Source: JAHOYW01 sp963664605 (GTDB lineage Bacteria > Verrucomicrobiota > Lentisphaeria > Victivallales > Victivallaceae). From it: a DNA stretch of 64,000 nt. The notes under the pieces are model-generated. The model had not been told where the DNA came from. It saw nothing but the letters and a program-made list of their open reading frames with translations, and ran no database searches. A program made the translations under genes and the position numbers. This document shows positions 9,767 to 16,701 of this stretch, piece after piece (the first letter of the stretch is position 1; the number at the start of each line of letters is the position of its first letter). Location: positions 2,914,001 to 2,978,000 of the forward strand of contig OY761536.1 of NCBI GenBank assembly GCA_963664605.1, written 5' to 3'.

Positions 9767-10690
9767 ATGAAAACTTTATTTAATATTTTCGTAATTGCCG
9801 CAGCCGTATTGTCATTTAATTTGAACGCAGACGTCGCTAAACCTAAAAGCACTGGCTCAACCCCGCTCCCCGCAATCTGGAATTCAAGCAGCGCCCAGGA
9901 ACGCTTGAAAGCCGTCAGGGTTGCCCAGCTTGACGCTTACCGTGCTTTGCTCGAAAGGGTTTATGGCTTTCAGATATCTTCAGGCACAACAATCTATGAC
10001 TGTGCTCTAAAGTCAGACCAGATATACACCCGGTTGAACCTGCTTTTGAAAGGCGCAACGGAAATGGAAAAACCGGAATTTGACGACAAAGGCATGGTCA
10101 TGGTCGTATACGGCTTAAAACTGAGCAAGATCATTGATATCCTGAAAGAAGATAAAACTTTTAACACCACTACTATTAGCAAAGGGATAAAGAATAAAAC
10201 TATTGAAGCTCTCGGCTGCGGCGCCCTGCCCGGTACAATGGGCATGAAAATGCTCCGCGCTAAACGTGCCGCTGAACTTGATGCTTATCGTCTTATGGCT
10301 GAACGCATAAGCGGAGTCAAATTAAACAGCGAGACTTCCGTCGCTAATATGTGTCTGGCAAATGACAAAGTTCAGGCGTCACTTGTCGCTTTCCTGAAAG
10401 GCCTGAAACCCACTGCAATCAATTATAAACCGGACGGCGCCTGTTCGATAACCATGCAGTTGAAGATACGGGAAGTAGTAAAGACTGTTGAAACATTGGT
10501 ACGGATTTACAACTCAGAAAATAAAGATAAAATAGAAAATGTAAAAATAGCCACTAATGACAAAATATTTACTGTAACCGGACATGGAGCTCCGCGTGAC
10601 AATGTGGTTGTCAGCCCGCCTGATGACATTTACCGTACAGAATTAAATATTCTGCGTACAGTAATTAAAAGAAATATCGTTATTGAATAA
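9767..10690 (+). CDS. Exported protein with two LPP20-like repeats
   Basis: Secreted or periplasmic protein of 307 residues; biochemical role unknown. An N-terminal signal peptide (residues 1-22, ending in a SFNLNADV-type cleavage region) is followed by two copies of one domain. Copy 1 (about residues 47-125) has VRVAQLDAYRALLERVYGFQ; copy 2 (about 163-240) has AKRAAELDAYRLMAERISGV. This A-x-x-L-D-A-Y-R pattern, followed by T-x-V/I and a loop ending in LKG, is that of LPP20-type exported proteins. AAAGGAG lies at a good distance before the ATG. The next gene, 21 bases on, also encodes an exported protein with a related helical repeat, so the two probably work together at the envelope. Confidence 0.7.
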   Translation: MKTLFNIFVIAAAVLSFNLNADVAKPKSTGSTPLPAIWNSSSAQERLKAVRVAQLDAYRALLERVYGFQISSGTTIYDCALKSDQIYTRLNLLLKGATEMEKPEFDDKGMVMVVYGLKLSKIIDILKEDKTFNTTTISKGIKNKTIEALGCGALPGTMGMKMLRAKRAAELDAYRLMAERISGVKLNSETSVANMCLANDKVQASLVAFLKGLKPTAINYKPDGACSITMQLKIREVVKTVETLVRIYNSENKDKIENVKIATNDKIFTVTGHGAPRDNVVVSPPDDIYRTELNILRTVIKRNIVIE

Positions 10691-10711
10691 CAGTCACCCG
10701 GGGAGATGTTC

Positions 10712-11983
10712 ATGACTAAGTTTTTTAAAATCCTGAGCTTAACTCTGCTACTGTACCCAATAATGATTTATGCCGACATAAATGTCACCGCAACAGGACA
10801 GGCAGCAGGAAACGGGCGTATCGCCAGACAACAGGCTCTTGCCGACGCCTTGCGTGAGGCAGTCAGGAAAGGCGCAGGAATCAATATCATATCAAGAACA
10901 AAAGTCAGAGATTATGTGCTTAGTTTTGACAGTATTTTCTCCCGCGCCTTCGGTTATGTCAAAAAATTTAAAATACTTTACAGCGGATACGATTCCGGAA
11001 TTTACAAGGTTAAAATCTCCGCTGTAGTCAGCAAAACCTCACCGGACATGAACGATTATCTGGCTATGCGCCAAATAATTGCTTTAAAAGGCTCACCAAA
11101 ATTATTAATAAAAGTTTCAGGCAGAATCAAGGATGTCGGTAACGCTCCTGAACTCATTGAAGGACAACTCCGGGAAATCGCTTTAAAATGCGGTTTCCAG
11201 ACGGTAAGCCTGTCACAATTCAATGAAGCTGAAGGCAGACGTATTAAACGAGACAGGTTTGTCGGCAACGCCTCATCTGCAGCATATCGTGAGTCAGGTG
11301 TCCGCCGCAATTATGATTTTATTATAACAGCGGACGTTTCCGGCGCCTACAACGGAAAATCTGAACTCTATGGTATAACTACTCAACGCTTTTCTCTTGG
11401 AGCTGATCTTAGCGCAACTTACCCCAACGGCAATTCCATTGCACAACTTACTATTCCCAGCAGGGAAACGGACATTGCCCAGCTTGCGGATAAAAACCAG
11501 GCGGCCCGTTCCGCTTTATTGATGACGCTTGGCGGAGATAAAGGCAGAAACTTCAGAGCCCTCCTCCTGCGGATACTGGCTTCGTGGCTGTCAGAATTGG
11601 ATACAGGGAGCAAGTTCACGATTGAACTTCCTAATATAAAAAGCGATTTATTCGAGGAAATTATTGACGGTTTGAAAAAAGCCAAGGGCGTCAACGCAGT
11701 AAATGTGCGTGTATTCGATGAAAAACTCAGGTCAATAATTGAAGTTGAAAGCAACCTGAAATCCTACGATCTCGGACAGTTAATAAGCTTACTGGCCGAT
11801 GAACGGCTCAAAGTTGAACGTGCGACTAATGATTATATCCAAATGGGAAAAGGCAACACGTACAATACCATGGATACTGCGGTTGCGGTTACAGGAGGAA
11901 TAGTTGCTCTGATCCTGCTGATAATGCTAGCAAGCGCGATAAGAAGCAATAAAGCAAAATTGCACGCTGATCCTGCGAAATAA
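10712..11983 (+). CDS. Exported, membrane-anchored protein with FlgT-N-like domain
   Basis: This protein of about 423 residues has a signal peptide (residues 1-21) and one C-terminal membrane helix (VAVTGGIVALILLIMLASAI). After the signal comes INVTATGQAAGNGRIARQ followed by ALADALREAVRKGAG, the pattern of the FlgT N-terminal/LPP20-related fold found in outer-membrane-associated proteins. No flagellar gene is seen in the window, so FlgT itself is unlikely. GGGGAG at 10700-10705 directly abuts an ATG at 10706, leaving no spacing; the ATG at 10712, six bases from it, is preferred. It sits 21 bases after the LPP20-like gene and is probably cotranscribed. Confidence 0.62.
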   Translation: MTKFFKILSLTLLLYPIMIYADINVTATGQAAGNGRIARQQALADALREAVRKGAGINIISRTKVRDYVLSFDSIFSRAFGYVKKFKILYSGYDSGIYKVKISAVVSKTSPDMNDYLAMRQIIALKGSPKLLIKVSGRIKDVGNAPELIEGQLREIALKCGFQTVSLSQFNEAEGRRIKRDRFVGNASSAAYRESGVRRNYDFIITADVSGAYNGKSELYGITTQRFSLGADLSATYPNGNSIAQLTIPSRETDIAQLADKNQAARSALLMTLGGDKGRNFRALLLRILASWLSELDTGSKFTIELPNIKSDLFEEIIDGLKKAKGVNAVNVRVFDEKLRSIIEVESNLKSYDLGQLISLLADERLKVERATNDYIQMGKGNTYNTMDTAVAVTGGIVALILLIMLASAIRSNKAKLHADPAK

Positions 11984-11984
11984 A

Positions 11985-12036
11985 TTCAGGCTGCCGATAA
12001 TATTCTCCTGTTGTTTTTATAAATCAACAGCCTGAA
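11985..12036. terminator. Hairpin between two convergent genes
   Basis: A 9-bp perfect inverted repeat, TTCAGGCTG (11985-11993) and CAGCCTGAA (12028-12036), lies right after the plus-strand stop at 11983 and 20 bases from the end of the minus-strand gene. The loop is 34 bases and the T tract is poor on both sides, so termination is likely but not certain. Confidence 0.45.
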
Positions 12037-12056
12037 AAACTCCACACATTGTGGAT

Positions 12057-12308
12057 TTACTTACATTCAGAGGCTTCAATACGCAACATTAACATAGGTT
12101 TCTTATGGAGAATTTCGCGCCATGAAGCATCCGAATCGTTGTACAGCTGACTATTGCATTCGATCAAGTTTTTGATTATCACCTTGTTGCTGTCATCTGA
12201 AATGGATTTTGCATTTTCATCTATTCTGGCAGCTCCTAACAAAAGCAGTGAACACAAGGTCAACGATGCGAACAGTAATAATCTACCTTTAGATTTTAAC
12301 ATTTTCAT
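12057..12308 (-). CDS. Small exported protein downstream of mraZ
   Basis: This 83-residue protein has a basic start (MKMLKSKGR) and one hydrophobic segment (LLLFASLTLCSLLLLGAA) that reads as a signal peptide or membrane anchor, then a short polar domain with two cysteines. I do not recognise it. The ATG at 12308 is used because GGAGGG lies about 10 bases upstream; an in-frame ATG at 12317 is only one base from that site. It begins 22 bases after mraZ, so it is probably cotranscribed. In many bacteria the second or third gene after mraZ is the small single-pass division protein FtsL. This protein is similar in size and layout, but I see no clear leucine zipper, so I do not call it FtsL. Confidence 0.55.
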   Translation of the reverse strand: MKMLKSKGRLLLFASLTLCSLLLLGAARIDENAKSISDDSNKVIIKNLIECNSQLYNDSDASWREILHKKPMLMLRIEASECK

Positions 12309-12330
12309 AATTACCATGCCCTCCTTTTTG

Positions 12331-12816
12331 TTAGTTTTTTATTTCATCAGATAAAAGGTCTGCCGCCATTTCATGCATACCTTTTTCCCTTACGTGTCCA
12401 TTAATCTTTTCTATTTCTTCGTTCCAGCGGTCAGTATTCCATATTTCAACCCCGATTTCGACACCGACTACACTAACATCGGCGCCCGGCTGCAGATCAG
12501 CGTAAGTTCGATATGCCGGAGGTATAGTCAAACGTCCTTGCCGGGAAATCTTGTCCGATTTACTCATTGCGCCGAAACGACGCATTGATCTGCGAAATAC
12601 TAAACTTGATGCCGCGCGCGCTGCTGGAGCCTCTTCGTGGCGGCGCATCTCCAGATAAATATCTTCAGGATAGATGGCAATTCCGCCTTCCGGCAAACAA
12701 TGCATGACAACATCCCCGCGGCACTTTTCATCAAAATCCTTGAGCACCCTGGGGCTGAATTTTATGCGGCCGTTGCTGTCGATAGAACAGCAGTCATGTC
12801 CACAAAATGCCAGCAT
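12331..12816 (-). CDS. mraZ: Transcriptional regulator MraZ
   Basis: This DNA-binding protein of 161 residues has two SpoVT-AbrB-like halves: GRIKFSPRVLKDF with LPEGGIAIYPEDIYLEM, and SKSDKISRQGRLTIPPAYRTY with VGVEIGVEIWNTDRWNE. That is the MraZ arrangement. MraZ normally heads the dcw division cluster and represses its own promoter by binding short direct repeats. Here it heads a two-gene unit with a small exported protein. rsmH, ftsL and ftsI do not follow, and ftsW-murG lie 35 kb away. The upstream DNA contains a promoter embedded in regularly spaced TGG boxes, which supports the call. Confidence 0.88.
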   Translation of the reverse strand: MLAFCGHDCCSIDSNGRIKFSPRVLKDFDEKCRGDVVMHCLPEGGIAIYPEDIYLEMRRHEEAPAARAASSLVFRRSMRRFGAMSKSDKISRQGRLTIPPAYRTYADLQPGADVSVVGVEIGVEIWNTDRWNEEIEKINGHVREKGMHEMAADLLSDEIKN

Positions 12817-12843
12817 AGCTTAACCTCAATCTAAAAAATATAT

Positions 12844-12920
12844 TCCATTATTATCCAATATAAACCATTTTATTCCATTTTGCAAGAAAAACAGTCCATT
12901 TTTTCAAAAAAAGTCCAAAA
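12844..12920 (-). promoter_or_regulatory. mraZ promoter with a ladder of TGG boxes (putative MraZ operator)
   Basis: Read on the minus strand, four consecutive 10-mers each carry TGG at the same place: TAATGGAATA, TATTGGATAA, AAATGGTTTA and AAATGGAATA (12841-12880), an exact 10-bp period. Two further boxes, AAATGGACTG near 12896 and TTTTGGACTT near 12915, lie about two helical turns apart. A sigma-70-like promoter overlaps them: TTGCAA at 12885-12880, a 17-base spacer, TATATT at 12862-12857. Characterised MraZ proteins bind short G-rich direct repeats at 10-bp spacing upstream of their own gene, so autoregulation is the likely purpose. Confidence 0.72.
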
Positions 12921-13033
12921 ATAATTTTCAGGATAAAATAAGCAAGGGTAAAAATGCGTTCACCTGTGTTAACAGCGTTAGCCTTCTTTCTTGAAGATGC
13001 TATTGTATAAAAAAACTAAACGAGGAGATTAAA

Positions 13034-13105
13034 ATGTTTTTTAACAACAAACTCCAAGCCTCTTCACAAAATCTGTACCATATAATAATAATCAGCTGTT
13101 TTTAA
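13034..13105 (+). CDS. Possible 23-residue peptide ORF with strong ribosome site
   Basis: GAGGAG lies 7 bases before an ATG that opens 23 codons to a TAA. The peptide has a polar first half (MFFNNKLQASSQNLYH) and a short hydrophobic end (IIIISCF). It stands alone on the plus strand between divergent mraZ and the hairpin-rich segment. The ribosome site is better than most in the window, but there is no supporting homology, so it may be a leader peptide, a small membrane peptide or chance. Confidence 0.3.
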   Translation: MFFNNKLQASSQNLYHIIIISCF

Positions 13106-13403
13106 GCTCAAATATAACACTTCTAAAATATAATGAATTTACCAAAATTTATTTTAGAAATTACGTCCGTTGGCGAAGAATTCCGCAAGACAAGCAACTG
13201 GATGTCAAGCTGAATCGCACTTTGCACAGGCTGAGCCTGAGCGGAGCGAAAGGCAATAAATAGGCGTAGCGGTTATGCCGAATCCGGGCTTGACAGAAAG
13301 GCGGTAGGCTTATAAGCTTTTGGTACATATTTTTGTGCCGCATATCAAAAATATGCCGTAGACGGCAACAAAAACCCGCCCCAAAAACAGTAAAAATATA
13401 TTT
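13106..13403. other. GC-richer hairpin-rich intergenic segment
   Basis: No convincing gene is present. It opens with a perfect 10-bp inverted repeat, TTCTAAAATA (13121-13130) with TATTTTAGAA (13150-13159), loop 19. From about 13160 to 13320 the DNA is clearly more GC-rich than its AT-rich flanks. TGTCAAGC (13203-13210) pairs with GCTTGACA (13288-13295). GCATAT-CAAAA-ATATGC sits inside a larger imperfect hairpin at 13330-13374, with TTTTTGTGCC opposite GGCAACAAAAA. This could be a structured RNA or a dispersed intergenic repeat. Confidence 0.35.
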
Positions 13404-14621
13404 TTAACCGACAGTCAGGTTCATCAAGTCTTCGAAGGTGCTTTTACGACGAACGGTCTTAAAACTGTTTTTATCCAGTATAACTTCTGCACAGGATGGG
13501 AAACTCAAAAAATTCTGTATCCCCATTGACCAGCCGTAAGCCCCGGCATCATGAAGTACTATAATATCACCAGGTGAAATATCCCCGGGTACATCTGCTG
13601 TTGAAATAACATCATAGGGAGTGCAGGTTTGTCCGCAAATCTCCGCTGTTTCCAAATCTGCTGACTCGGAATTCAATACGGATATCCGATGTTTTGCCTG
13701 AGTCATCACATAACGCATGAAATGATTTATTCCACCGTCAAGAGTTATGAATTTCTCGCCCCTTGAAACTTTGACGTCGACAACTTTTGCAAGGTAGCGT
13801 CCGGCATTACCGATGATATAACGCCCCAATTCAAAACGAGTTGTTATTTTATCCTGTAAACCATATTCTATTCTCAGTTTTTTGAATTGCTCAGCCAAAA
13901 ATTCAGGGTTTATTGTCGCGTCATCGTCCTTATAGGGAATCCCGAAGCCGCCGCCGAAAACATAATCAAGTTTTCTGCCGGTATAAAATTTTTCATAATG
14001 TCCGGAAATAATATCCAGCCCTGCCCTGTAGTTGGCAATAATCTGTTCGTCTGAAAGTATCTGGCTCCCGAGATATAAATGAATTCCATTTATTTTAAAA
14101 TCGTTTCTTGCCGCCTTTTCAAGGCTGCCCGGGAGCTCCTCAATGTCAATTCCAAAACGGCTTGGCTTGCCGGTCATTTTTTCAGCAGCATTGCTGCCTT
14201 CCAACGGATTTATTCTGAAACACAAAGTTAAATCATCCGTATTCCCCTTCCTGATTTCCTTGAGCCTTTCAAGTTCGCTCATAGCTTCAATATTAAATCT
14301 CCTCAATCCAAGATCCAGGTTTTCAGAAATATTCTCCTTCGTCTTGCCGGGGCCGTCATACAATACCCCAGCCGGGTCAAATCCGGCGCCAACCGCGATT
14401 TTAGCCTCAAAGGGTGAAGCTATTTCCGCCTCGATTCCAGCTTCAGAAATAACTTTGCATACGCTGGGACAGGGATTTGATTTCAAAGAATAATGGATTG
14501 TAGTTTCTTTAAAGGCGTTTTTTATTTTCCGGATATTTTCTTTTATCTGACAGGCATCATAAACGTAAAATGGAGTACCTATTTCATCAACTATTGAATT
14601 CAATATATCTTTATCCGACAT
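13404..14621 (-). CDS. Type III PLP-dependent decarboxylase (LysA/ornithine decarboxylase-like)
   Basis: This is a fold-type III, alanine-racemase-like PLP enzyme of 405 residues. Lys47 in HYSLKSNP is the expected Schiff-base lysine. FGGGFGIPY binds the PLP phosphate, and CGQTCTPYDVI with HDAGAYGWSMGIQNFLSFP form the second active-site region typical of diaminopimelate decarboxylases and relatives. The substrate cannot be read from sequence: lysA itself, a polyamine-type decarboxylase or a metallophore enzyme of the SbnH kind are all possible. It overlaps the preceding gene by 11 bases, so it probably works with that putative metal-chelation protein rather than in lysine synthesis. GGAG sits 8 bases before the ATG. 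Confidence 0.75.
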   Translation of the reverse strand: MSDKDILNSIVDEIGTPFYVYDACQIKENIRKIKNAFKETTIHYSLKSNPCPSVCKVISEAGIEAEIASPFEAKIAVGAGFDPAGVLYDGPGKTKENISENLDLGLRRFNIEAMSELERLKEIRKGNTDDLTLCFRINPLEGSNAAEKMTGKPSRFGIDIEELPGSLEKAARNDFKINGIHLYLGSQILSDEQIIANYRAGLDIISGHYEKFYTGRKLDYVFGGGFGIPYKDDDATINPEFLAEQFKKLRIEYGLQDKITTRFELGRYIIGNAGRYLAKVVDVKVSRGEKFITLDGGINHFMRYVMTQAKHRISVLNSESADLETAEICGQTCTPYDVISTADVPGDISPGDIIVLHDAGAYGWSMGIQNFLSFPSCAEVILDKNSFKTVRRKSTFEDLMNLTVG

Positions 14622-15432
14622 CCTGGTTTCTCCGATAGATCTTTATTTCCGAATGACATCTGAAAATGTAGAAAGGATAGGGCTCGGAAATAACAACATC
14701 GATGTCAAATAAATCACAATAAGCCCTTCCCAAGCCAGACCCGGTTTCAGAAACCATCATTATTTTCGTGTTGTTTTCTTTGGCTATTTTAATCAATTCA
14801 GGCAGAGAACCGTTACTGACAGTCATTCCGGTAATAACCGCAAGGTCGGATTCAGCAACCATCCTTTCAGTATGCAAAGCCCCATCAGCAATTTCAACTC
14901 CTGAAAGTTCTTTGCCAATGATATGTTCATCCAGGTCAGTTGCGCTGACAACCATATCTTTATTATTAAGTTTTTCGATAATACATCCGATAGCTCCGAC
15001 ATTAACGACTTTAGGGCGCTCCGGAATAAGCTTTTGCCGGGTCATATTCAGGACTTCATTACAAACGATATCCGCCCTTTCAGCGGCTTTATTGTCACCG
15101 GAAATCATAAATTTCTCATCTGGCTCCGGCGATAATGACGAATACATAGCATCAAGAAGAGCAATGTTTACCGGACAATATTTATCCATAAGCATTTCGC
15201 GGGCATCCCTGCCAACCATAGCGTCAAGTTCAGATTTATGAATTCCGTCACGCGCGCTGTATGCCGCTCCCATAGCTTTTATCTGAACCAGAGCCACATC
15301 ATACTGAAATAATCTTTCGCCGACAAACGGCTGGTAGTTCAAATGCAGGAGCCAGGAACCTTCAATTCTCATATCTTCAGCGGGCATATCCGCAGTAGCC
15401 TTCAAAATCCAGTCAGTAAGAGTGTTGAGCAT
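14611..15432 (-). CDS. DUF364-type protein (putative heavy-metal chelation domain)
   Basis: Soluble protein of 273 residues. The C-terminal half (about residues 115-265) has a Rossmann-like pattern: VVNVGAIGCIIEKLNNK, VSATDLDE, AVITGMTVSNGSLPELI and MMVSETGSG, matching the DUF364 family annotated as putative heavy-metal chelation. The N-terminal region, with LNYQPFVGERLFQYDVALVQ and GAAYSARDGIHKSEL, fits the DUF4213 domain usually joined to it. True substrate unknown. Its 3' end overlaps the PLP decarboxylase by 11 bases. The pairing suggests synthesis or handling of a small metal-binding amino compound, which is inference. Confidence 0.62.
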   Translation of the reverse strand: MLNTLTDWILKATADMPAEDMRIEGSWLLHLNYQPFVGERLFQYDVALVQIKAMGAAYSARDGIHKSELDAMVGRDAREMLMDKYCPVNIALLDAMYSSLSPEPDEKFMISGDNKAAERADIVCNEVLNMTRQKLIPERPKVVNVGAIGCIIEKLNNKDMVVSATDLDEHIIGKELSGVEIADGALHTERMVAESDLAVITGMTVSNGSLPELIKIAKENNTKIMMVSETGSGLGRAYCDLFDIDVVISEPYPFYIFRCHSEIKIYRRNQDVG

Positions 15433-15499
15433 GAAACAAGTATCCTTTTTTATATTACCCTAAATATAAACAATAACTCATTATCATGAAAACACAAGC

Positions 15500-16561
15500 T
15501 CAATGTATATTAAAATGGTCAACAATAATCCGTCCGGCAATCTGTTTTCCACGGTCATTTCCATGAATTACATCCCGGTAAAAATATTCGTATTTTTTCC
15601 CCGAAGCTGCCAGATATTCAAGCCAGCCGATGCGTGTGTCAATAAATTCTATATTCATATCATGCGCGAGCTGTTTCTCCATTTTACAAAATCTATTGTC
15701 TTCAATTATTACGTTTTCATTCCCGAATGCCCCGGAAGCAAGAGCTATCTCACATCCAAGCTGGTTTCGCGCCATATCAATAACTTTTCCAATTGCGCCA
15801 ATATCGCCTTTATGGGATATTCCCCCGATAATCAGCAGGTCGGGTTTAAAATCAACAACATATTTTTGAAAATTCTCCTGTTCCTGATAGAACCAGCAGC
15901 TTGTACTTCCACGCACAGAACATATCCATTTGAAATTTGATTCTGGATAATTACGCTGTATCAATGCCTGGAAATTTGAGTTAAACGTATCATTGATAAT
16001 ACTGTCCCCGAGCATCACAACGCGCCATTCGTTTCCACAGCGGAGAGCCTCCGCGGTATTCGGCAGCAACTGCATCCTTTGCGGAGCCGGAGAATAATCA
16101 AGTTTTGGAAGCGTTCCGTATAAGTCGTCACACCACTCCGCCGCCGCTTCGCTGGAAATCCTTTCTATTATCAGGTTTGAGATTTCAACCCCGCTGACAG
16201 ACTGGAAAATGGGTTGGAGCGCTGCTGCTCCCTCACGTCCATAAACCACTACTTTATAATTTTTCCGATCACTATATATAGAGGAATAGACATCAGAAAC
16301 AATCAGTTCTTCATCAGCATCGAAGAATGTTACAGCCCAATAACAGTCGTCCTGGCATTCCGCGTCAAAGCTCATACTGTAATATTCGAACTCCTCTACT
16401 CCTTTAATCACGGGCCCTGTAAGCCTGCCGCCTTTATCAACATAATAGCCTTCCGCCGGATTATAAGTCATTCCGCCTTTGTTCTCTGAAGGTATAAATT
16501 TCCATCCCGGGCATGTCTGGTCTATTCTCCCCGGATGGTTGTATAATGTTATATTTCGCAT
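15500..16561 (-). CDS. SGNH/GDSL-type hydrolase with N-terminal beta domain
   Basis: Protein of 353 residues without a signal peptide. Residues 1 to about 160 look beta-rich and resemble an accessory sandwich domain. The SGNH hydrolase domain follows: GDS with Ser187 in VVMLGDSIINDT, the oxyanion region around IIGGISHKGDIG, and the catalytic pair in DVIHGNDRG near the C-terminus (DxxH). Such enzymes deacetylate or cleave esters of sugars and lipids; the substrate is not evident. It is divergent from the aldo/keto reductase, with a 140-base gap between. Confidence 0.72.
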   Translation of the reverse strand: MRNITLYNHPGRIDQTCPGWKFIPSENKGGMTYNPAEGYYVDKGGRLTGPVIKGVEEFEYYSMSFDAECQDDCYWAVTFFDADEELIVSDVYSSIYSDRKNYKVVVYGREGAAALQPIFQSVSGVEISNLIIERISSEAAAEWCDDLYGTLPKLDYSPAPQRMQLLPNTAEALRCGNEWRVVMLGDSIINDTFNSNFQALIQRNYPESNFKWICSVRGSTSCWFYQEQENFQKYVVDFKPDLLIIGGISHKGDIGAIGKVIDMARNQLGCEIALASGAFGNENVIIEDNRFCKMEKQLAHDMNIEFIDTRIGWLEYLAASGKKYEYFYRDVIHGNDRGKQIAGRIIVDHFNIH

Positions 16562-16639
16562 AAAATATTCTCTTTTTACTTAGATTCTGTCTTATAATAA
16601 CTGCTGTAAGACAAAAAACAACTCTTAAGCGCAGACATA

Positions 16640-16668
16640 TTGTAATAACTATAATTTTATGATATATT
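16640..16668 (+). promoter_or_regulatory. Possible sigma-70 promoter for the aldo/keto reductase
   Basis: TTGTAA (16640-16645), a 17-base spacer and TATATT (16663-16668) lie 33 bases upstream of the ATG at 16702. The region is AT-rich, so chance matches are likely. Confidence 0.35.
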
Positions 16669-16701
16669 TTTATAACAAATCATAAATAAAGCAAAATATA
16701 A

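Noticed and set aside
11419..11754. Minus-strand frame of 111 codons within the FlgT-N-like gene
   Set aside because: No start signal, Ser/Leu-rich translation, and antisense to a gene with a good ribosome site and signal peptide.
13161..13343. Minus-strand reading frame of 60 codons in the hairpin-rich gap
   Set aside because: The translation is rich in Cys, Leu, Ser and Arg without any domain, there is no ribosome site, and the DNA is full of inverted repeats. A non-coding element is more likely.
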